Assembly (NCBI GenBank): GCA_002705575.1
Contig: PAHI01000031.1
Coordinates: forward strand, 1 to 39,327
Origin: Fidelibacterota bacterium
GTDB taxonomy: Bacteria; Marinisomatota; Marinisomatia; SCGC-AAA003-L08; GCA-002719095
Length of the DNA stretch: 39,327 nucleotides
Direction of reading: 5' to 3'
In this document: one piece after another, positions 1 to 9,532 of the stretch
Position numbering within the stretch: the first letter of the stretch is position 1
Layout of the letters: each line of letters starts with the position of its first letter
Notes under the pieces: model-generated
Told to the model about the DNA's origin: nothing
The model's database searches: none
Seen by the model: the letters and a program-made list of their open reading frames with translations, nothing else
Position numbers and translations under genes: made by a program

Positions 1-2109
1 ACCTGAAATAGGTCTTGAAGCACCTGAATATAAAACATCTACACTACCATTGCTAGCTGTTCCAAATGACAATTCTACTGCTGAACATGTGCTGCCATCG
101 CCTGCGCATACATCACAATCATCTTCATCGTCTGTAGCGCAATTTGGCTGAGGGTCTGAACAACCTTCTACGAATTCATCATCTACATCGCTAGGACAAA
201 ACCACTGAACAGTCGCAATATCTCCATCTCCATCTAAATCTGAATCAAAACAATATTCATTCCACATATTGCCATCACAATCACAAGGAAGAACCATAGA
301 TCCTATTTCACCTAAACCTGGGCCATTTGGAACCCCACATTCATCTTCACATGATGAACTATCCCCACCTGGAACTCCACATTCATCGGTCGGTAAAGAA
401 CAAGTTGCGCAGCATATATCGCTAAGTAGTATGCCATTAAAACCAGGAACCATTGAATCGCAGGTCGCTCCTCCATTCACATGCGCTTCCCAAACAACCT
501 GTTGACATGATACAAACCATCCAAGAGGGTCAGAACCATCTTCTAAATCTGTTTCGTCAAGACCAAGATCTTCGAGAGTTGGCAAACTATCTATACTAAT
601 ATCAGAACACGAACCCTCGCAATGACCCCCGCAATAATTACCTTCGCAATCATAATTATCTTCAGGACCTGAACCACCACATACACCACATTCATCTACA
701 ACTGCATCACCTCCACATACTCCAAAACAATCGTATCCTTCAGAACAAATATCATCATCTGTATCATCATTATATTGACCTCCTCCACATGCACAGCACA
801 TACTCATTGAGTCAAAATCATCATCATCATAATTACCACACCAATCAGAGTTGCCAAAATAGGCTGTACATCCATCGCCATATGTATCTGTAGCACCATC
901 ACCCGAATCAATACATGTATTTGAACCTCCTCCACACGCACAACACATACTCATTGAGTCAAAATCATCATCATCATAATTACCACACCAATCAGAGTTG
1001 CCAACATAGACCGTACATCCATCACCATCTGCATCTGTAGCACCATCACTTAAATCTGAGCATGCACCTGCAGAGCTATCGTTATCAGATATGCTATTAT
1101 AATTATCTATAGTATCTTGAATCCAATTAGTAGCAAATGTAACTTCAGCATAAACACCAGGAGTACTTGCAGCACAACCATATCCCCAACTAGTAACACC
1201 TACGAGTTCATAATCACCTGATGAGTTTTGAATAAATAGAGGGCCTCCACTATCTCCTTGACAAGTATCTGTCAAAATACCATTACTCCCTCCCCAAGCA
1301 CAAAGCATATTATCACTAACAAGGTTTTCACCTAAATAAGAATAACATTCACTATCTGATAAAATTGAAACATTAGCCTGTTGCAAAACATCCGGATTAT
1401 CATCAGTTGTTTCAAAGGATGTATCTCCCCATCCAGTAATAAACGCATCAAGACCATCTGGATTTCCTGAGAATAAATCAATAGGTTTTATACATACTTG
1501 AGATTCTTGACATTCTGAATTCAAAGATAACCCTTCTACTCTTATCAAAGCAAAATCATTTTCCTGAGTGAAAGAATCCCAATCAGGATGTAAAATAATT
1601 TCACTAGAAGAAATTTTAATCTCACCGTCAGAAGTATATCGACTATGATCACTGAAGAACATATCAACGCTATCGCCATCAGATAACATATCAAAACAAT
1701 GAGCTGCCGTTAGTACCCAATTTTCAGATATTAGAGCACCACCACAATAAATACTTGTATCTGAGTTATAATAAGGATTTGAAAATCTTACCATGAACGG
1801 GTATTTATAAGCAGGATCCACTGAATCACCATTGACTATCATTGGCCAAGGAAGTTCAGTGCCTTGATGTCTAGCCATATATTGATTAATTTGACGAGGA
1901 GTCATAGATTTTAAATCATCAGAACCTAGTGACTCAATATTGACAAAAGAGTTTTTTGTTAAAAAAGGGTGCTTACCTTTTTTGATTTCATCAACCATAT
2001 CGAAATTAATATTTCTTTGTTTAGAAAATGGGTTCTGTTTTTTTAAAGTATCTTTTTCTGCTGATAAAAAAGTAATAATTAGTGATAGTAGCAAAACGGC
2101 TTTTTTCAT
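1..2109 (-). CDS. Secreted trypsin-like (S1) serine protease with Cys/Asp-rich modules; C-terminus outside window
   Basis: I read this frame directly: 703 codons without a stop from ATG at 2109 to base 1, so the 3' end is missing. The start has a GGAGA ribosome site 7 bases upstream and a signal peptide (residues 1-17, cleavage after LSA). A pro-region follows, then the mature protease N-terminus IVNGD at 91-95. The triad is visible: H137 in TAAHC, D185 in NDFAL, S287 in GDSGG. C122/C138 match the conserved disulfide. D281, six residues before the Ser, predicts trypsin-like cleavage after Arg/Lys. The protease domain ends near 334. After it come two near-identical 49-residue Cys/Asp-rich units (about 350-444), DCFGVCGG/DECGVCGG modules (460-479), DECGVP modules (575-595), and an Asp/Cys-rich stretch (about 610-675) leading into a probable beta-sandwich. 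The domain call is established family knowledge; extracellular or cell-surface location is inferred. The missing end may carry a sorting domain, but that cannot be seen. Confidence 0.93.
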   Translation of the reverse strand, partial: MKKAVLLLSLIITFLSAEKDTLKKQNPFSKQRNINFDMVDEIKKGKHPFLTKNSFVNIESLGSDDLKSMTPRQINQYMARHQGTELPWPMIVNGDSVDPAYKYPFMVRFSNPYYNSDTSIYCGGALISENWVLTAAHCFDMLSDGDSVDMFFSDHSRYTSDGEIKISSSEIILHPDWDSFTQENDFALIRVEGLSLNSECQESQVCIKPIDLFSGNPDGLDAFITGWGDTSFETTDDNPDVLQQANVSILSDSECYSYLGENLVSDNMLCAWGGSNGILTDTCQGDSGGPLFIQNSSGDYELVGVTSWGYGCAASTPGVYAEVTFATNWIQDTIDNYNSISDNDSSAGACSDLSDGATDADGDGCTVYVGNSDWCGNYDDDDFDSMSMCCACGGGSNTCIDSGDGATDTYGDGCTAYFGNSDWCGNYDDDDFDSMSMCCACGGGQYNDDTDDDICSEGYDCFGVCGGDAVVDECGVCGGSGPEDNYDCEGNYCGGHCEGSCSDISIDSLPTLEDLGLDETDLEDGSDPLGWFVSCQQVVWEAHVNGGATCDSMVPGFNGILLSDICCATCSLPTDECGVPGGDSSSCEDECGVPNGPGLGEIGSMVLPCDCDGNMWNEYCFDSDLDGDGDIATVQWFCPSDVDDEFVEGCSDPQPNCATDDEDDCDVCAGDGSTCSAVELSFGTASNGSVDVLYSGASRPISG
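779..1054 (-). repeat. Tandem duplication, period 147 bp, inside the protease gene
   Basis: Two adjacent copies (about 779-907 and 926-1054) are offset by exactly 147 bp, i.e. 49 codons, so the frame is kept. A 61-bp stretch (797-857 versus 944-1004) is identical; the rest differs by scattered substitutions. Each copy encodes a unit with the core GDGCT, GNSDWCGNYDDDDF, DSMSMCCACGGG. The run of Asp followed by Cys pairs suggests a metal-binding or disulfide-stabilised module; that is inference. Confidence 0.9.
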
Positions 2110-2207
2110 TTATAAATCTCCATAAATAATTAATTTTCAAATTTTGAAACAATTTAAAGAAATCACAAGATTTAAACTTTAGAATTTCTCGTCGAATTTT
2201 CGAATTT

Positions 2208-2237
2208 ATTTTACACATTCATAACAAATTTTCACAA
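2208..2237 (-). promoter_or_regulatory. Candidate promoter for the S1 protease gene
   Basis: On the minus strand a TTGTGA box (2232-2237) and a TAAAAT box (2208-2213) are separated by 18 bases, about 100 bp upstream of the protease ATG. The same -10 hexamer and spacing occur before the beta-barrel gene (15979-16008). The region is very AT-rich, so chance matches are likely. Confidence 0.3.
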
Positions 2238-2278
2238 TGATTTTTAAAAAAATGTGAGGATTATCTGTTAAATGCAGC

Positions 2279-2302
2279 CAAATGTGATTAAGAGCACATT
2301 TG
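2279..2302 (-). terminator. Perfect 8-bp inverted repeat directly after the tRNA
   Basis: CAAATGTG (2279-2286) and CACATTTG (2295-2302) form an 8-bp perfect stem with an 8-base loop, beginning at the base next to the tRNA discriminator (2303). It would fold in the tRNA transcript and may act as a terminator or 3' processing signal. No real T-tract follows on the minus strand, so an intrinsic terminator is not proven. Confidence 0.45.
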
Positions 2303-2376
<74 letters not shown>

Positions 2377-2424
2377 TAATAAAAGAGACTAAATTTATAA
2401 TAACAAAAAGAATATTCAATATGA

Positions 2425-3432
2425 TTATTTATTTCTTTTCATATCAAGATTATAAATAATGAATTCCCCATTTAACCAAAAAGTTTTAAAACCTATATGA
2501 ATATGCTTGATACCTTGTTTTAATATGAGATCAACTTTAAATAATTTTTTCTGATCAAAATCTTTAATAACCTTAAAATCAATTTTTTCAACTTCTACCC
2601 TACTCCAATCAACACCTCTACTATTTAGCTGATTGATAAGTTTTACGAACTTTCTTTTATGAGTTTTTTTATATTTCTTATATTCAATATTTAAATTTTC
2701 CAACATACTTTCTCTTTTAGATTTATTGTGAACATGAACCATTAATAAAATATTACGAAATTGACTCTTATTTGCTCTATATTCAGAATAGCATTCATAA
2801 TCATTTTTTTTAAGACAGCTAAGAAAAGATCTTCCCAACCTTCTAATTAATTGACTTCTATCAGCTTGATTTGAGTCCTTTTTTCTAAAAGATTTTCTAT
2901 TTTTATTAATGTCATTTTGATTATCTAAAATAAAATTATACTTATTATCTTTCAAAAAAGATGTCTTATTCAGAAACAAAACCTCTCCCGTATTGCTTGA
3001 TATAACTTTTGTATTAATTATTATTTCATTTTTAAATTCAGAGATAGAACCTAAAATGATAGCATCCACACTTAAAATATTGCCAATTTCAATCGCTGAT
3101 TCAGGATTAATAAGACCAGATGAATTTAATTTTTGCTCATTAACAATATACTCTATCTGCTCTCTTTCTATGATTTGAAATTTTTCTTTTAAAAATAACT
3201 GTAGAGTAATCTCATTTAAAATATATTTACTTAAAGCTTGATTTGTTTTTGATAAATCTTGATAATTCATAAAAGCAATCTTTTCAATTGAATTACTAAT
3301 TAATTTTTCAGAAATAGAATCTGACAAGTTTTCTAAAATACTATATATTTCATATTGTTCGTTTTTTGTCTGTTTAGATGTTGAACAAAATTGTAAAAAT
3401 AAAATAGCTACGAATAAAATATAACGATTCAT
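2425..3432 (-). CDS. FlgO/CsgG-like outer-membrane-associated protein with unknown C-terminal domain
   Basis: The 335-residue product starts with a short hydrophobic signal and Cys16 (LQFC), a probable but imperfect lipobox. Residues about 35-155 look like the FlgO/CsgG-type fold: 'IAFMNYQDLSK', 'LSKYILNEIT', 'FQIIEREQI' followed by 'LNSSGLINPE', 'AIEIGNILSVDAIILGSIS' and 'NTGEVLF'. Such domains sit in the periplasm or at the outer membrane and are found in curli-export, flagellar and many uncharacterised lipoproteins. After a charged linker (about 165-195) comes a roughly 130-residue C-terminal domain ending in 'FKTFWLNGEFIIYNLDM' that I do not recognise; it may be NTF2-like. The gene lies 2 bases after the LamG gene and is the last of the dnaG run. 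No function is claimed beyond a surface or envelope role. Confidence 0.8.
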   Translation of the reverse strand: MNRYILFVAILFLQFCSTSKQTKNEQYEIYSILENLSDSISEKLISNSIEKIAFMNYQDLSKTNQALSKYILNEITLQLFLKEKFQIIEREQIEYIVNEQKLNSSGLINPESAIEIGNILSVDAIILGSISEFKNEIIINTKVISSNTGEVLFLNKTSFLKDNKYNFILDNQNDINKNRKSFRKKDSNQADRSQLIRRLGRSFLSCLKKNDYECYSEYRANKSQFRNILLMVHVHNKSKRESMLENLNIEYKKYKKTHKRKFVKLINQLNSRGVDWSRVEVEKIDFKVIKDFDQKKLFKVDLILKQGIKHIHIGFKTFWLNGEFIIYNLDMKRNK

Positions 3433-3434
3433 AA

Positions 3435-4316
3435 TTACATTCCTACCGTTGAAAATTCAACCTTAGATCCTGCCAAAGTATATATTGTACCATTAATTTG
3501 CTGGCAATTAGTTTCACCTGAAACACCTAAGTCTAAGTTTAATTGACGGCAGGACTCATCAACAATAACGAGCTGTGGAGAATTATAATTAAACCTCCAC
3601 AAACCCTTAAGGTTACCTAGAAAAATATCATCATACCCTCCTGACCAAGTATTACCAGCTTCTTCACAATCAATACTATTTGTAAACTGAACATCATCAC
3701 AACCATATGATGATACTAATTTAGATGGATTATCTATGTGAAAAGAAATTTCATCATCTGTAAGGGCCTTACTCCACAATCTGATTTCATCAATATATCC
3801 GTACCAAAAATTACCTACAATATCTTGAGCAGTACTTACCTTCCCACCTACAATAAAATCATTACCCTCTATATCTAGATTATAACTTTCTGTATATACT
3901 TCTGTTTTATTTATATGTATTTTAATAACATCGTTTTCAGATGAAATTGTAATTAAATCAAAACCACTTGTAGACCAATCAAGGTCATTATTAACGATTG
4001 TTTGTACCATCTGATTATTTAGGTATAGATTGATTGCATTATCAATTGATATATCTCTAGATAATGCTAAAATTAATTCATTACTATCATTCAAAACACT
4101 AATAAGCATACTAGCATCATCTGATGAAGGCTTTGATCCAGAAACCCATATCTCTAATGAAAAATCATTGTTTAAAACATCTAAATCTTGACCTTTAAAC
4201 TGAATCCATCCACCTCCATTTAAATAAACTGAGTTATATGAATTGTCATTAGTCAACAAGTCTGAACATTTGTTTAATATAAAACAAATCATAACTATTT
4301 TTAATATGTTGTACAT
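3435..4316 (-). CDS. LamG/concanavalin-A-like domain surface protein, probable lipoprotein
   Basis: 293 residues. A hydrophobic N-terminus runs to Cys17 (ILNKC), an atypical lipobox. Residues about 28-200 form a LamG_3-type jelly roll: 'SVYLNGGGWIQF' at the start, 'FSLEIWVSG', and the typical closing strand 'WYGYIDEIRLWSKALTDDEI'. Such domains bind carbohydrates or other ligands on the cell surface. After it comes a Cys-containing segment ('SSYGCDDVQFTNSIDCEEAGNTW' region, about 207-230), a style common in marine FCB surface proteins, and a short C-terminal strand region. The ATG lies inside the upstream Fn3-like gene (16-bp overlap), so the two are probably translationally coupled. The true ligand is unknown. 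Confidence 0.8.
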   Translation of the reverse strand: MYNILKIVMICFILNKCSDLLTNDNSYNSVYLNGGGWIQFKGQDLDVLNNDFSLEIWVSGSKPSSDDASMLISVLNDSNELILALSRDISIDNAINLYLNNQMVQTIVNNDLDWSTSGFDLITISSENDVIKIHINKTEVYTESYNLDIEGNDFIVGGKVSTAQDIVGNFWYGYIDEIRLWSKALTDDEISFHIDNPSKLVSSYGCDDVQFTNSIDCEEAGNTWSGGYDDIFLGNLKGLWRFNYNSPQLVIVDESCRQLNLDLGVSGETNCQQINGTIYTLAGSKVEFSTVGM

Positions 4317-5305
4317 GTTAACACCTCACTATCTATATAATTTCCATAAACATTATAAAGACGTATTCTATAATAATACTTTCGACCTTCACCTACATCA
4401 TAATCTTGAAAGTTATCAATTATTGAATTTACAATTTTTGCTATAGGAATATCATCCTCATTAATGACAAAGCTATTATCGCTTTCATTCTTAAAAATTT
4501 GATACTCAAAAAAATCTGTGGAACTATAATCATTCCATACAAAAGATGTCCTAAGAGAAGAAGTTGGTGAGCTTTCAGTTAAGGCTAAATTATATTCTAT
4601 AGTACTTCCCTCAACAGCACCAGGGATATTACTTATTATATTACTAAAGCGATAACTCCCTGATGTATCAACAATTTTAATAAGATAGTAATAATTAGGA
4701 GTAGAAATAATTTCTTCATCTATATATTCAGTAATTACTCCATTATAATCCATAATTTCAGACCAAATAGAATTATTTGGAAATCCATCAGAATCATCAA
4801 TAACAGGTAATGATGCTCCTGACTGCAAAGCAGCTCTATAAACTATTGTAGTAATTATATCTGAGTCATCACTAGAAATCCAGCTTAATGAGTTCCTTTC
4901 ACTTGTAGCATCAACAGAAAAACCTGTAATAGGATAAATATGTCGAGTAAATATATTAATTTGATTAATTGACTCAACCCCATCATTACGATTAACTCTT
5001 AAAGATATAATCTTAAACTCATTCAAATCTAAATTTACAGTTGCAGATGTGGTTTGTGAATCAGAAAATGTTCCTATTAAGGTATTATCATTATCTAGAA
5101 TATCATATGATAAAAAATCTTCTTTTGTATATTCGTCCCACTCAATAATAACATAATACTTATTAACTCCATTACCATTATCAGATGAAGACCTGAAATT
5201 TGATTCATATTTTATACTATCTGAAGAAATTGGATTTGAAATAGTAGCATCTTCATCGCAACCAATAAATAAAAACAATAATAGAAGTAATTTATATGAC
5301 CTCAT
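4301..5305 (-). CDS. Fn3-like multidomain lipoprotein
   Basis: 334 residues with a clear lipoprotein signal: charged start, Leu-rich core and Cys16 after FIG. The mature protein is Ser/Asn/Asp-rich and appears to contain three beta-sandwich, fibronectin-type-III-like repeats (about 35-115, 117-225, 230-334). The repeated hints are 'YYVIIEWDEYTKEDFLSYDIL', 'ITTIVYRAAL...YYYLIKIVDTSGSY' and 'TSFVWNDYSSTDFFEYQIFKNE...KYYYRIRLYNVYG', each with the Tyr-rich strand and paired aromatic residues usual in Fn3. It likely acts at the cell surface in binding or as a scaffold. Its ATG overlaps the end of dnaG by 14 bp and its stop overlaps the start of the LamG gene. Confidence 0.8.
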   Translation of the reverse strand: MRSYKLLLLLFLFIGCDEDATISNPISSDSIKYESNFRSSSDNGNGVNKYYVIIEWDEYTKEDFLSYDILDNDNTLIGTFSDSQTTSATVNLDLNEFKIISLRVNRNDGVESINQINIFTRHIYPITGFSVDATSERNSLSWISSDDSDIITTIVYRAALQSGASLPVIDDSDGFPNNSIWSEIMDYNGVITEYIDEEIISTPNYYYLIKIVDTSGSYRFSNIISNIPGAVEGSTIEYNLALTESSPTSSLRTSFVWNDYSSTDFFEYQIFKNESDNSFVINEDDIPIAKIVNSIIDNFQDYDVGEGRKYYYRIRLYNVYGNYIDSEVLTCTTY

Positions 5306-7052
5306 TCAGCTCCCTTTCTAAATCAGATATCCTAATTATAATATCTTGCAATACATCATTTTTCTGATTCATATCTTTCAGGCTAAGCCTTAATTCTTCA
5401 ATTTGCTTAGCTATATATTTTTTCTTCAATCTCATAACACACTCTTTTACCATTTGGATTGTAAACATATTTGAGTCTATATCATATAATAAAGAAGTTA
5501 GATATTTTCTTTGTTCTTTATTATTCAAGTTATTAATTATCAAATCTTCACTTACAGCTGATTGAGAATGAAGATGTATATATATATTGTCAAAAATATC
5601 TTTATTTATTGAATCAGTCAACCATTTGATATCAAACTCATGATATATAAAATTTCTAATTTTTATATCTTTAGAAAAACATAGCTTAATTAAATCTTGC
5701 TCAAGAACAATATTTCTGTCATTATTTTCTTTATCTACTTTTTGTAAAATAGGTTTACTAAACTTTGTTTTTTTACCTTTATTAATATCATTCATCCTTA
5801 AAATAATATTTCGTTGATCAATATTAACAACATCTGATATTTTTTTTATTTGTAACTCCTGATAAATCGGATCATCCATGTCTTTAATTTCTAAAAGAAT
5901 TTTGTTTACAAATTGTGCTTTTTCAACATCTGATTGAATATTTTTTAATTCATATTTAAAATGAAATTCTATAGTACTTAAGCTTTTACTTATTTTATTT
6001 ACAACTTCATTAGAATCGTAATCACTAATCCAATCATCTGGGTCTATACCATCCGGAATCTCTACAATACGAGGGTCCAACCCAAATCTTAAGCACATAT
6101 ATCCTGTTTTTATAGCTGCTTTCTTACCTGCATCGTCACCGTCATACAATAAGAATATAGTATTACACAACCTCTTCAACTGTATTGCATGCCCTTCTGT
6201 AAAAGAAGTTCCAGAAACAGCAACAACATTATTAAAACCTGATTGATACATCTTCAAAAAATCCATATACCCTTCTACAACAATAGCAGACTTTTTGCTA
6301 ACTATACTTTTCTTGCTTTTCCATAAACCATAAAGTATCCTACTCTTATTATATATAGGAGTTTCAGGAGAATTCATATATTTTGCTATATTTTCAGAAT
6401 TAGTGGCTCTTCCTGCAAATGCAATAACCCTACCCATAGAATCATGTATCGGAAATATAATACGATTCCTAAATCTATCAATATATCCTTTTTTAGTTTC
6501 AACAAACAATCCAGAGCTCTTCATTGCATTAGAAGAAAATTTTCTTTTTTGAAGAAATTTGAGCACTTGATCATAAGAATCAATGCTTAATCCAATTTCA
6601 AACTCTTTAATAATCTCAGGTTTTAATTTTCTGCTTTTTAGATAATCAATAACATTCTGACTTTTTTCAAAATTATAAATAAACAACTTATTAGCTAAAT
6701 CATGAATTTCTAAAAGCTCATTACTTAAACTTTTAGATTGTTTTGAACTACTTTTTTTATACTCAATCTCAATACCATTTTTATCAGCTAAAATTTTAAT
6801 AGCATCAACAAAGTCTACTTTTTCAACATCCATAATGAAATTAAATACTCCTCCTCCAGCACCACATCCAAAACATTTAAAAATTTGCTTACTTTCATTG
6901 ACAGAGAAAGATGGAGTTTTTTCATCATGGAAGGGGCATAATCCAAAAAAATTAACACCTTTTTTTTTAAGATTCACATAATCAGAAACAGTACTAACAA
7001 TATCTGCTTCCAAACGAATTTTTTCAATACTATTTTCAGTTATTATGGCCAT
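5292..7052 (-). CDS. dnaG: DNA primase DnaG
   Basis: Makes the RNA primers for replication. The 586-residue product has the usual order. An N-terminal CHC2 zinc finger has C39, H42, C60 and C63 in 'CPFHDEKTPSFSV' and 'FKCFGCGAGGGVFNF'. The RNA-polymerase core follows ('RFRNRIIFPI', 193-202), then the TOPRIM domain with E260 in VVEGYMD and D304/D306 in YDGDDAG for metal binding. The C-terminal third (about 370-586) is the less conserved helicase-binding part. Length is normal for the family. It is preceded by cvpA (27-bp gap) and overlaps the next lipoprotein gene by 14 bp. The classic rpsU-dnaG-rpoD context is absent; yqeY next to dnaG is a known arrangement in other bacteria. Confidence 0.97.
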   Translation of the reverse strand: MAIITENSIEKIRLEADIVSTVSDYVNLKKKGVNFFGLCPFHDEKTPSFSVNESKQIFKCFGCGAGGGVFNFIMDVEKVDFVDAIKILADKNGIEIEYKKSSSKQSKSLSNELLEIHDLANKLFIYNFEKSQNVIDYLKSRKLKPEIIKEFEIGLSIDSYDQVLKFLQKRKFSSNAMKSSGLFVETKKGYIDRFRNRIIFPIHDSMGRVIAFAGRATNSENIAKYMNSPETPIYNKSRILYGLWKSKKSIVSKKSAIVVEGYMDFLKMYQSGFNNVVAVSGTSFTEGHAIQLKRLCNTIFLLYDGDDAGKKAAIKTGYMCLRFGLDPRIVEIPDGIDPDDWISDYDSNEVVNKISKSLSTIEFHFKYELKNIQSDVEKAQFVNKILLEIKDMDDPIYQELQIKKISDVVNIDQRNIILRMNDINKGKKTKFSKPILQKVDKENNDRNIVLEQDLIKLCFSKDIKIRNFIYHEFDIKWLTDSINKDIFDNIYIHLHSQSAVSEDLIINNLNNKEQRKYLTSLLYDIDSNMFTIQMVKECVMRLKKKYIAKQIEELRLSLKDMNQKNDVLQDIIIRISDLERELNEVI

Positions 7053-7079
7053 TAAATAACATTCTCATTTTTAATTCTT

Positions 7080-7592
7080 TTAAAATTTAAAAAAATAGTT
7101 AGAAACAGATACAAATGCTCGATATGAAGATGATGCATCTAGTTTTTTAAATCTACCTATTTCAGAAAAAGTAAAATCAATTATATGAATTGTAGTAATA
7201 ACAATTAAAAATGATTGAATCATCGAAAAAAATACAGATAAAATATTATCAAAAAAGAATCTGTTTTTAAATTCTTCTAAATTTACTGATTTTAATAAAA
7301 ATTTCAGCATTGTCAATAAAACATAATACAAAATCATAAAAATAAATAAAAAAGATGCTGAATAAAAAACATTATGGCTAAAATGAATTGAGCTAACATC
7401 GAACATGTAAGATAGAGCACTAATAAAGATACTAGTTAAAAGGCCAACCAAAGAAAATGTATTAATAATTAATATTGAACCTATAATACAAAGACATTTT
7501 AAAAATTGTTTGAAAAAAAAATTTGAAAAACCTTTATAAATAGAAAAAATAATAATAAAAGTGAGAATACACCCATCAATCAGAAGAATCAC
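7080..7592 (-). CDS. CvpA family membrane protein
   Basis: 170 residues with four hydrophobic spans (about 3-20, 30-62, 75-98 and 122-143), matching the CvpA (colicin V production) family. The start follows the family pattern, a small Asp before a membrane segment and 'YKGFSNFFFKQFLK' after it. Members are inner-membrane proteins linked to envelope stress or colicin export; the molecular role is unsettled. The start codon is GTG, and GTGA forms a 4-bp stop/start overlap with yqeY, so translation is coupled. It sits between yqeY and dnaG. It is phenylalanine-rich and quite diverged. Confidence 0.78.
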   Translation of the reverse strand: MILLIDGCILTFIIIFSIYKGFSNFFFKQFLKCLCIIGSILIINTFSLVGLLTSIFISALSYMFDVSSIHFSHNVFYSASFLFIFMILYYVLLTMLKFLLKSVNLEEFKNRFFFDNILSVFFSMIQSFLIVITTIHIIDFTFSEIGRFKKLDASSSYRAFVSVSNYFFKF

Positions 7593-8029
7593 GAATTGAG
7601 CTCCCTAATAACTAAACTTTGAACAATTTTACCATCTGCTCTGCCTGCTATTTCTTTCATTATAGGCCCCATAACTTTACCCATATCAGAAGGAGAATCT
7701 GCACCCGTTGATTTAATAACATCTTGAATAATTAAAGTAATTTTTTCTTTTGATAATTCATTCGGTAAATAATTCTTTATTATATTGAGCTCTTCATGTT
7801 CTTTATCTATCAAATCTTTTCTTCCTGCTTTTTCAAATTGAGTTATAGACTCTTTAATCTGCTTTGCAGCACTAAAACATATTTTAATAGATTCTGCATC
7901 GTTAAGTTTCTCACCCTTATCTATCTCTTTAGACTTAAATCTACTCAAGAGGTTACGAAGAGCATTGATTTCATTCTTATTCCCAGCTTTTATAGCCTTA
8001 TTCAAATCATTTCTAATAATTGCAATCAT
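7589..8029 (-). CDS. GatB/YqeY domain protein
   Basis: 146 residues, the full length of the YqeY family. It begins with 'IRNDLNKAIKAGNKNEINALRNLLS', has the middle helix 'IKESITQFEKAGRKDLIDKE', and ends with 'PSDMGKVMGPIMKEIAGRADGKIV', all family hallmarks. YqeY resembles the tRNA-binding tail domain of GatB of the Glu-tRNA(Gln) amidotransferase, but the free protein's role is not established. It is the first gene of the minus-strand run leading into cvpA and dnaG. The 122-bp gap to the divergent gdhA should hold both promoters. Confidence 0.93.
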   Translation of the reverse strand: MIAIIRNDLNKAIKAGNKNEINALRNLLSRFKSKEIDKGEKLNDAESIKICFSAAKQIKESITQFEKAGRKDLIDKEHEELNIIKNYLPNELSKEKITLIIQDVIKSTGADSPSDMGKVMGPIMKEIAGRADGKIVQSLVIRELNS

Positions 8030-8142
8030 AATAATCTTATTTTTTATTTAATTTATAAAATAAAGTCGATAAAAGTTAATAAATTGATTTAGTAGTTTGT
8101 ATAAACTTTTTAAATTAATACTTTAAATTTTTATTTATATAA

Positions 8143-9489
<1,347 letters not shown>

Positions 9490-9532
9490 ACACCCATAAA
9501 TTCATTTTAATCAATTTAATTGTAGCAAGAAT

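Noticed and set aside
269..505. Plus-strand ORF of 78 codons inside the protease gene
   Set aside because: The minus-strand frame is continuous over 703 codons with catalytic motifs; this ORF is a shadow with biased Ser/Pro composition.
779..1054. Possible CRISPR-like or satellite repeat
   Set aside because: There are only two copies, period 147 bp, in frame inside a coding region; there are no spacers.
5292..8029. Replication origin near dnaG
   Set aside because: No dnaA gene, DnaA-box cluster or AT-unwinding array distinct from the general AT-rich background was seen.
7796..8092. Plus-strand ORF of 98 codons over yqeY
   Set aside because: It is antisense to a well-conserved YqeY protein and has no ribosome site or motif.
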